Source: Zygnema cylindricum
Lineage: Eukaryota; Streptophyta; Zygnematophyceae; Zygnematales; Zygnemataceae
Assembly: GCA_037447655.1 (NCBI GenBank)
Contig: JBBHKE010000357.1
Span: forward strand, 1-14,357
DNA length: 14,357 nucleotides
Direction of reading: 5' to 3'
The notes beneath the pieces were generated by a model, which was not told where the DNA came from, did no database searches, and saw only the letters and a program-made list of their open reading frames with translations. Made by a program: the position numbers and the translations under genes. This document shows positions 8,301-14,357 of this stretch, one piece after another (position 1 is the stretch's first letter; each line of letters begins with the position of its first letter).

Positions 8301-10705
8301 CTTCATGATCCCCTCGGGGCAGAGAAAACGCACTCCTGTGGAGTGAATTGGATTGCGTGAGGCCTGGCGTTATCTTCCGAGAGACTAATCCTGACGAATT
8401 ACTTATCGCTTGGTCATGCTCTTCACTTGACTGTTTCATGGAATAAGACTTTGGGGCACCAGTTGTGTTCTTGGGACTATCCATTGCAGGAGATAATATG
8501 GGCGATAGGGCCAGAATGGGCTCCGGAGGTATCCATGCAGTTTCCGTCTGAACAGCCCATAGTAAAAGCAGCATACATTGTAAGGAACAAGATGAGTGTG
8601 CGCAATACTTCAACGCTGAGCAATCAGAACAAATAAACAAAGCACAATTAGTGGCACGCTAACAAACAAAAAATAGCACCAGTAACAGAGGTCCAAGAAC
8701 TCAGGTTTTCTTTATGATGTATGACGCTATGTATATCTCATGAATCGGGCTCCAAATCAAGTTGACGAGAAAGCTTTAGCTACAAGGGCTCAAGTGCGAA
8801 AGACAATTAACATGTTTCGGCTGTATGGAGAACCGACTGCCATACCGTTAATGAAGCAGAAGAAAGATCTGGCACATTTGAAATCAGAAGCTCTACCCAT
8901 GCATACCAGCGAGCCCCCAGAGGGCGCCCGGTGGCCTGCACAGTAGCATAAGAGCAGTTTCTGCGCATGCGTCGATAATGCACAACCTGTGACCTTCCTC
9001 CGGGCTTGTCACCATCACTGAGCATCTGCAGCCCATGCAGCAGAAGGAAATAATAAGCCGCGCCAGAAAAAGAGAAGCAAATACAACGACCCCTTATCGC
9101 AGTTCAACAGCCTTCTGCAGGGTAGCATAAAAATTGAACCGTACCCTTTGAACATCTGAAACATCATCGGGATGGCAGCCCTCCCATGCCACTGAGCCCA
9201 CCAAATCAGGCTGCTTCCATCCCAGAATGCGCTTGCAGCTTGGAGAAATGTAACAAAGGGTCCACTGCAATACAATGATGACATTAGAGTAAAACGGTGC
9301 ATGATATTGGCAATATATATGTCCATAACAGGCAAAATGTTTTAAAAGTACCACAAAAGCATTGAACTCATAGCATTAGCCCACTACGCCTCGCTTTTTC
9401 CAATATGTCCAGAAATATATTCGAATAAAAAAGGACGTCCTTTTTATTCAAATAACTATACTGGATAAAAGATGACTCCAAGCAGTAAATTAAGAGAACA
9501 CAAAAAGAAACACAGCTCGGGACTTCAACCCCATGCAGGCTTGAACAACCACTACCTGGGCTCTTTCTGCAACATACACAATCCACGGCGATGTTGCACT
9601 CAACATCAGCATGTCAGTGATGAGTGACAAGTCTAGGCCTTCAACTGGGGAAATCTCAGAATCTGCAGACCATGGCTCCACACCTGTAACCCTGCATATC
9701 ACATCAAAGACATACAACCGAAGCAACAAAAACGTGTCAATCACACCGTGTTTATGAAACAAGAAACGTGTATTCATTCGACCACTTGGCAGTCAACAAC
9801 AAGAAGTTCGCGGATGATTGAAATGGCTACGCACAGTTTATTTTTCCCCATTGATGGCACCGGCTGATGTGAACCAGCCCTTCTTTGCTCCAAAACATAT
9901 GACCTTGAATACATGTTACCAAGCTCTGTGCTAAGAATAATAAGCTCCTCCAAACACCGGATCTCCGCATCCAGCAATCTGCAGCCAACTTTCAGTAAAA
10001 TAAAATGGCAGAACGAAAAAGAATAATCTCAAGAGAATTTCACATTCCAAAAACTGGACATCAGAGACATGAACATGCAAAACAGCAATAACGATTTGGC
10101 TAAAAGATGCACATTCCTGGCTGCCAAAGCAGCTTGATACTTAGTACAAAGATTACCAGCCCACTTCCACGGCACACTACTTAAAGTTAGCGGAAAGGTT
10201 AAACTGAAAGAGAAACAAACGAGGATGCCACCATTCATAAACAAATTTCACGGAAAAAAATTATAAAGGAAAGCCGAAAAAATGATTGTTGTTTCAAAAC
10301 GTGACCAAATTTGATACGACGTGAAACGACAGCAGTCGTAAACATATTTGCAAATCATCTAATAAAATCTCCTAAAACATATGTGCCGCAAACAGAAGAT
10401 AAAAAAAAAAAGGATAATCCATCAACCACAAAAAACTTCAAAAATACCAAAGAGAGTACAAGGAGCTGTGGTGAAAGCTAGGACCACGAGTAATCGCACC
10501 CCTGAGTCCTCCGACCCTCCGGAGTGTCAGAGTGCAGGTCGCTGCGACGCTGGTCCAGTTCATGATACCACTTTCTATATAGTCGCAAACGCTCAGCGTC
10601 CGAGGTTGCTGCAGGAGATGCAGCAGCCAGTTGCTGCTGCTGCAAAAGCGGCTGTTGCTTAGCCCCAGGCTGCGGCTTGTTCACGGGAACTGTGGCGGAC
10701 AACAT
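5303..10705 (-). CDS. PAS domain and response-regulator receiver protein (12 exons, about 709 residues)
   Basis: I joined twelve exons on the minus strand, and every intron phase agrees: 10705-10500, 10203-10093, 9978-9920, 9683-9556, 9264-9145, 9025-8897, 8547-8044, 7780-7746, 7589-7226, 7066-6824, 6331-6247, 5448-5303. They total 2130 bases. Domains in order: Gln/Ala-rich start (1-45), charged helical segment with a possible coiled coil (about 45-125), PAS domain (about 140-250), Ser-rich linker (252-419), Pro/Gly-rich linker (about 450-535), receiver (553-690) and a short basic tail. The receiver keeps the acidic pair E557-D558, phospho-acceptor D622, T657 and K679. There is no histidine-kinase H-box or ATPase domain, and no DNA-binding domain. 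The likely role is phosphorelay signalling controlled by a PAS-bound signal, which is inference. Weak points are the exon 1 donor, the poor GTTATT donor of exon 2, and the start. I chose the ATG at 10705, just after an acceptor; an upstream ATG at 10920 could add 14 residues. Confidence 0.8.
5306..7066 (-). other. Receiver domain exons (phospho-acceptor domain)
   Basis: Exon 7066-6824 encodes VLLVEDNVVNRTMGQRLLE, the NGKEALEVM helix and FDLVLMDLIMPVLDG with the acceptor Asp (D622 of the model). Exon 6331-6247 supplies MLIFAVTSNVT, with the conserved Thr. Exon 5448-5303 supplies DGDMVKCAQSGFDEFVSKPL, with the conserved Lys. All residues needed for phosphorylation are present. The VEDN-xVNR start resembles receivers of hybrid histidine kinases more than type-A or type-B plant regulators. 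About 20 extra, acidic residues (GNIGEELSVYQREGLLEGEE) sit between helix 2 and strand 3. Confidence 0.9.
7226..8547 (-). other. Low-complexity linker exons between PAS and receiver
   Basis: Exons 8547-8044, 7780-7746 and 7589-7226 code for about 300 residues with no recognisable domain. The first is Ser-rich and hydrophilic. The middle exon is only 35 bases. The last is Pro/Gly-rich (RRPPGPPPAQQPGPGPG and similar), which makes 7290-7450 locally GC-rich. The frame is continuous across all three. An ordinary hybrid kinase would carry its H-box and ATPase domain here, and this linker has none. Confidence 0.75.
8897..9683 (-). other. PAS domain exons
   Basis: Three exons (9683-9556, 9264-9145, 9025-8897) encode one PAS fold. 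The first gives LLTD-like helix text and SPWIVYVAERAQ. The second gives the classic core CYISPSCKRILGW, then DLVG and CHPDDV. The third gives the C-terminal strands VHYRRMRRNCSYATVQATGR. The Y-I/V-SPS-x6-GW/Y-x4-LVG-xn-HPDD pattern is typical of signalling PAS domains. No LOV-type NCRFLQ flavin-binding motif is present and no heme ligand can be assigned, so the ligand is unknown. Donors (GTAGTG, GTACGG, GTAGAG) and acceptors (TTACAG, TTGCAG, TGCAG) are all acceptable. Confidence 0.85.
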
Positions 10706-10812
10706 CTGCAAAACAGTACTGCCACGTCTCCTGGCACTAAATTAGAATGAATGACGCTAATTTTTTCTTTACTCTAATAATTTCTATAGTCAAATAACGA
10801 TTCGCGGTGTAG

Positions 10813-10920
10813 TTAGTGGCGAAGATAGCGCCAGTGGCAGGTGTGCGGAGTCAGTGATAAAGCACACGCACCAGCTACCAAAGTAAAGAAAATATGGTGG
10901 CGAAACGGAACTCTCCTCAT
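10813..10920 (-). other. Upstream ATG: uORF or alternative first coding exon
   Basis: GCCATGA at 10920 opens a 35-codon frame (MRRVPFRHHIFFTLVAGACA...) ending at TAA 10813. If unspliced it is an upstream ORF. If a GTAGCT donor after codon 14 (exon end 10879) is used with the acceptor at 10706, it joins in phase to the main frame and adds 14 residues. Confidence 0.4.
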
Positions 10921-10928
10921 GGCAACCG

Positions 10929-10937
10929 TTAGGGTTT
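10929..10937 (-). promoter_or_regulatory. Telo-box-like motif AAACCCTAA
   Basis: The minus strand reads GGCAAACCCTAACGG about 10 bases before the upstream ATG. AAACCCTA(A) telo-boxes are common near transcription starts of plant growth-related genes. One match in a nine-base motif is only suggestive. Confidence 0.4.
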
Positions 10938-11299
10938 GCCATCATATTCAAGAATTCGATGGTATTGTAAATTAAAGCTAAAGTAGATACGAGTTTTTGT
11001 ATAAAGATTACTTAGGTACGTCGTAACAGCCCGACGAACTTAGATTTAGTATTAGGATGCAATAGAGTTGAACTCGGGAAAAACATATCAACGGGGGAGA
11101 ATCTGCTTAGATCAACACTTCAACAGAGTAAAAGTTGTCAAACAGAGATTTTCTAATGATATGACAAACTGTTTATTACTTTTACCCAATTTAAGGTCAT
11201 CGCGTTGAGGGTTGCATAATGTTTCAGTTTGTACGTGAATTTAGCCTTGTTCCATGCAATCGTAACTTAGCGAGCTTACTTTGTCTTGTTGGGACGATT
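10938..11299. other. Upstream region of the PAS-receiver gene
   Basis: No gene is visible. The stretch is AT-rich and presumably holds the promoter of the minus-strand gene. No convincing TATA box could be fixed. CGTAACTTAGCGAGCTTACTTT at 11261-11282 is a diverged outlying copy of the core of the tandem repeat described next. Confidence 0.4.
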
Positions 11300-11327
11300 A
11301 AAGTAAAAGCCTCAAAGTAAAAGCCTC
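11300..11327. repeat. 14-bp tandem duplication
   Basis: AAAGTAAAAGCCTC occurs twice head to tail without mismatch (11300-11313 and 11314-11327). Confidence 0.85.
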
Positions 11328-11330
11328 AGG

Positions 11331-11514
11331 GTATGTCCCCATGTACTTGTAACTTAGCGAACATACTTTGTATTTTAGCGCGGATCCGCCGGACGGTTTT
11401 CAAGTGTCTCTATGTGTAACGGTGTGTCCCCATGTACTTGTAACTTAGCGAAATTACTTTGTATTTTAGCGTGGATCCGCCGGACCCGGTTTTCAAGTGT
11501 CCCTATGTCTGTAA
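11331..11514. repeat. About 91-bp tandem repeat, two copies
   Basis: Copy one runs 11331-11421 and copy two 11422 to about 11514. Both share, in order, TGTCCCCATGTACTTGTAAC, TTAGCGAA, TACTTTGTATTTTAGCG, GGATCCGCCGGAC and GGTTTTCAAGTGTC, with a few mismatches and small indels. The GTAACTTAGCGA core recurs at 11261-11273, so an older third unit may exist. Confidence 0.85.
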
Positions 11515-11534
11515 TGACGAAATCGTAACTTACG

Positions 11535-11602
11535 CTTGTGACGATTGTATACGTCTTGTGACGATTGTATACGTCGACAATACCTGTGACGGTTGTCAAC
11601 GT
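11535..11602. repeat. 20-bp repeat, two exact copies plus one diverged
   Basis: CTTGTGACGATTGTATACGT is repeated exactly at 11535-11554 and 11555-11574. A diverged third copy, CCTGTGACGGTTGTCAACGT, is at 11583-11602. The block ends about 35 bases before the retroelement fragment. Confidence 0.85.
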
Positions 11603-11636
11603 CTACGATCGGTGTTGTCGCACGTTATTTTTTGGA

Positions 11637-11795
11637 TCTTCTCCTCAATTTTATGTTGCTCTTCACTTACGACTTGGCTTGCCGCACCTTTCCCTTTTAG
11701 GCAAGCCCCGTTGCATTTGTGGTCAATCTATAGACGATCAAGGGGTACATTTGATACGTTGCTCACACGGTGGGGAGCGCACAACAGCACACGAC
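11637..11795 (+). pseudogene. Second fragment of the non-LTR element (zinc-knuckle region)
   Basis: The frame reads SSPQFYVALHLRLGLPHL, then CICG...GVHLIRCSHGGE and AHD, then stops. By hand alignment to the first copy (region near 2340-2490), 28 of 51 residues match, and the CxC-x9-H-x3-C spacing is identical. Homology starts abruptly at about 11637 and ends at the AHD. Both ends are therefore truncated or diverged, and it is a dead fragment. Confidence 0.8.
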
Positions 11796-11798
11796 TAA

Positions 11799-12611
11799 TG
11801 TAATTTATAAATCTTTATTTCAGTTTATAGGGGTAAAAATAACTTAGGATATTTTTCCTAGTAATACTTACCTTAATTAGTGTTACAGTAGCAAAAGGTA
11901 CAGTAGAGTGTATTGTACTTTTGTAGGGACACGTGTCGACGAAAGAACGTATGCACGTTTTTCGGAGTATCGCTGACAGTCAGCCATATGTGTGTCCCTG
12001 TACAATTTATCTAGGAGTCTGAACGATCAATAATCGATATATCGAATATCGAGATTATCACGATATGATTTTACCCGATACCCAACACTAATACAGAGTA
12101 CATGAGAGTCAGAATTGAATTCTTATAATTTCGAGATATCTTTTCTCTATAACTCCTCCTTTATTCAATAGCAGGATGAATGGTAAGAAAGAATACACAA
12201 GAAAGAAAGAATAAGAAAGAGAGAATGGGAGGGTGAACCTAGCATAAGGGAATACAAAAGCAGTGGACTAGGAGGGATCAGTGGTAGAAATAAGAGAATA
12301 GGCTCAGATTCGGGGAAAAACCGGGATAAATCTGTAAATCAGGTCACTCTCAATTGAATTTAGTTCGATAACTAGGGAATTCAAAATTATTTAGAAAAGC
12401 ACAGATATGAGGTATCATACCCAAATACCGAATCATTTGATGTGGGTGTGATATCTGTCATAGGAGGGGTCCATCTACTACAATTTAGAACAGATCCAGA
12501 ATTCCGATTTCAAAAAAAAAGTGTCGGATCCATCCCACATTTAGTTAATCTGTAAACCTATGAACATGGTAAGAACATGATAAGGAAGTTGAATAGATAG
12601 GCTGTCATGTT
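11799..12611. other. Repeat-derived intergenic stretch without genes
   Basis: No coding signal is evident. TATCG/CGATA-rich text at 12031-12090 (ATAATCGATATATCG, ATCACGATA, GATACCCAA) resembles words at 3346-3400 and 3689-3707. A purine-rich GAAAG microsatellite-like run lies at about 12185-12235. Confidence 0.4.
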
Positions 12612-13013
12612 AATAAATAGGCCTGATTTGTAGATATAATGAAACATGCACACTGAAATTTGTAAATATAATGGAAAATGCACATTGAAATTTGCAATGA
12701 AATATGGACACTTAAATTTGTAAATGTATTGATAAATGCGCACTGACATTTCTAAACTGAATGAAATATGCCCGCTAAAATTTGTAAATTAATGAAATAT
12801 GCGCACTGAAATTTGTAAATATAATGACATAGGCGCACTGAAATTTGTAAATTTAATGAAATACGCGCACTGAAATTTGTATAATTAATGAAATACACGC
12901 ACTGAAATTTGTGAATTTAATGAAATATGCGCACTGAAATTTGTAAATGTAATGGAAAATCTGCTGAAATATGCACAGTGACTTCTATAAATTGAATGAA
13001 ATATGCCACAGTG
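12612..13013. repeat. Minisatellite with about 32-bp units, about 12 copies
   Basis: The consensus unit is AATGAAATATGCGCACTGAA followed by ATTTGTAAATTT. I count about a dozen units from a partial one at 12612 to a degenerate one ending near 13013. The middle units (about 12798-12950) are the most alike and the edge units the most diverged. Spacing varies by a few bases and there are no unique spacers. Confidence 0.9.
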
Positions 13014-13622
13014 GGACCAAGGGCATCTGTTCAAGATTTGTACCTAACGTACTAGAGTACCTACAATGAGAGAGAATGTTATTGTTCTGTGACCAACCAA
13101 TCACATCAAGGACAGCATCATCCCCATCTTCGCCGCCACTCTCGCCCTTCTTATCATGTTCGATATCTAATAATCATTATTGCCATCATGGTCATCTTCA
13201 TAATAGGCATGAATCCCTTACAATCACATTAGAAGTCCGAAGAAAATTAAGAAAACCAAACAATGTCAGCTAGACAGTTTTAGGAATCAACAAACTGTCT
13301 TTTTGTTTCTCTAAAGACAATCAATGTAAAACATATAATGTATGTAAAATTTGTACAGCTCCATGGAAAGATGTTCCCCCAACATCATCAATTGATAGTT
13401 TCAAAAACATCAAAATTTGAAAAAATACACTTGCGCGAGTACTTCATCTTCACTTCGAACATAAACCACATCCTTTATGGAGTCTTTTTGAAGAAAATCA
13501 GGAACTTTCCACATTCAAAAACTGTTTATAGAACCTAGACCACTACGGATTCAGTCAGGTTCCATGTCCATTTCTCTACCAGCCCCACTAGATTTATATC
13601 TAAATTTCTGGTGTAAAATTTC
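13014..13622. other. 3' flank of the transporter gene
   Basis: No gene is recognised. It probably contains the 3' untranslated region of the minus-strand transporter. Short open frames on the plus strand (13076-13273, 13338-13538) look accidental. Confidence 0.4.
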
Positions 13623-13910
13623 TTAATCAACAGACGACAACTCCTTTATCCTCCCTTTCTGAAGTGACAAATGGTGTGAAGAAATTTCGCTAGTATTTTC
13701 TAAGTCCACTTTACTTGCCATCTCATTCTCGAGATTCGGAGATGAAATCGAATGGTGAAGTTGTTGAATCGACTTCTTTTTCAACTTGAAAACTTTTATT
13801 GCGAACGAAAACAAGATGAGGAGAAATCCGAGAAAATGTTTCAAAGTGAAGGGCTTTGTGAAAATGATGTACGAAAGTCCCAAAGTGATTGCCTTTCTCA
13901 TGGATGTCAC
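13623..13910 (-). CDS. UAA/SLC35B-type nucleotide-sugar or PAPS transporter, last coding exon (partial)
   Basis: After the acceptor GTATGCAG the exon reads VTSMRKAITLGLSYIIFTKP, then FTLKHFLGFLLILFSF and a basic KLKKK segment. A hydrophilic Ser/Glu-rich tail follows to TAA 13625-13623 (95 residues). The VT(S/T)xRKxxTxxLSxxxFxKPxT-x2-H-x2-G pattern is the last conserved block of the UAA family, which moves UDP-sugars or PAPS into the Golgi or ER by exchange. Two hydrophobic helices fit the final membrane segments. The exon starts in phase 0. No further exon is found up to the window end, so the rest lies beyond 14357. The tail of about 45 residues after the last helix looks longer than I would expect for the family. 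The substrate cannot be read from this piece. Confidence 0.75.
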   Translation of the reverse strand: MTSMRKAITLGLSYIIFTKPFTLKHFLGFLLILFSFAIKVFKLKKKSIQQLHHSISSPNLENEMASKVDLENTSEISSHHLSLQKGRIKELSSVD

Positions 13911-14357
13911 CTGCATACGGACAAATACGAGAAAAGACGAACGATGCGCGTCAGTTGCCGGTATTTTCACAGAGCTTGAAACCCTAAAAAACCCTGAATT
14001 AAACAAACTGAATAAATAATGGATAAATAAATGAATTAAGAAATGAAAAATAAAAGAAGTAAATAGATAAATAAATAAATAAACACACTACTAAGTAAAT
14101 GTAGTTGAAGACACACAAGGGGACACAGACACCGGCGAAGGCACAGAGGCACAAAGAAAAAGACAAGGAATGCCCGCCTGCACACAAGGAAGAGGGATGG
14201 GGAGGGAGGGAAGGAGGGAGGGAGGGGGGGAGGGAGGGAGGTAGGTAGATAGGTGGGGGAGGAAGAGAGGGAGGGAGGGACGGAGGGACGGAGAGAGGCA
14301 GGGAGAGAGGGAGGGAGAAAAAGAGGGGAGGAGAAGAGGGAGAGGGATGGACAGAGG
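13911..14357 (-). other. Intron of the transporter gene, with low-complexity DNA
   Basis: No exon was found here. 14016-14095 is (AAAT)n-like and 14190-14357 is G/A-rich. The intron donor lies outside the window. Confidence 0.55.
14190..14357 (+). repeat. G/A-rich GGGA low-complexity tract
   Basis: The plus strand is almost purely purine, with repeated GGGAGGGAGGG blocks and a run of seven or more G near 14225. It runs into the window edge. It reads as a CCCT-rich pyrimidine tract on the coding strand of the transporter intron. Confidence 0.9.

Noticed and set aside
8427-8636. Plus-strand open frame opposite the Ser-rich exon
   Set aside because: It is antisense to a phase-consistent coding exon and has no recognisable domain.
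12558-12749. Minus-strand open frame with repeated YIYK-like text
   Set aside because: The repetition comes from the minisatellite units and is not protein-coding evidence.
12612-13013. CRISPR-like spacing of repeated units
   Set aside because: The units are contiguous and degenerate with no unique spacers, and the window is eukaryotic. It is a minisatellite.

Overview
The window reads as nuclear DNA of a eukaryote, most likely a plant or alga of the green lineage. The main gene is built of many short exons with GT/AG introns. A telo-box-like motif (AAACCCTAA) sits upstream of it, and the flanks hold a Ty1/copia relic and a plant-style non-LTR retroelement. I cannot name the species. The green-lineage call is moderate confidence.

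Layout. (1) 1-583 is the 3' end of a decayed Ty1/copia retrotransposon: RNase H tail, polypurine tract and probable 3' LTR with two strong hairpins. (2) About 640-3300 is a frameshifted non-LTR retroelement. Its reverse transcriptase is followed by a CCHC-type zinc knuckle and a C-terminal region that resembles a restriction-like endonuclease. (3) 3340-5302 is intergenic, with one weak repeat candidate carrying an inverted repeat. (4) 5303-10705, minus strand, is the only complete protein gene I can reconstruct. It has twelve exons whose phases all agree, giving about 709 residues: Gln-rich and helical N-terminus, a PAS domain, a Ser-rich then Pro/Gly-rich linker, and an intact response-regulator receiver domain. 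No histidine-kinase domain lies between PAS and receiver. (5) 10706-11636 is the 5' leader and upstream region of that gene, followed by nested tandem repeats. (6) 11637-11795 is a second, short fragment of the same non-LTR family. (7) 11800-13015 is repeat-rich and includes a minisatellite of about 32 bp units. (8) 13623-13910, minus strand, is the last coding exon of a UAA/SLC35B-type nucleotide-sugar or PAPS transporter. Its upstream intron ends the window in a G/A-rich tract.

The two host genes are both on the minus strand and have no evident functional link. The PAS-receiver protein is the most interesting item. It looks like a stand-alone sensor/receiver that would need a partner kinase or phosphotransfer protein. 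All splice sites were called by eye and need transcript support.
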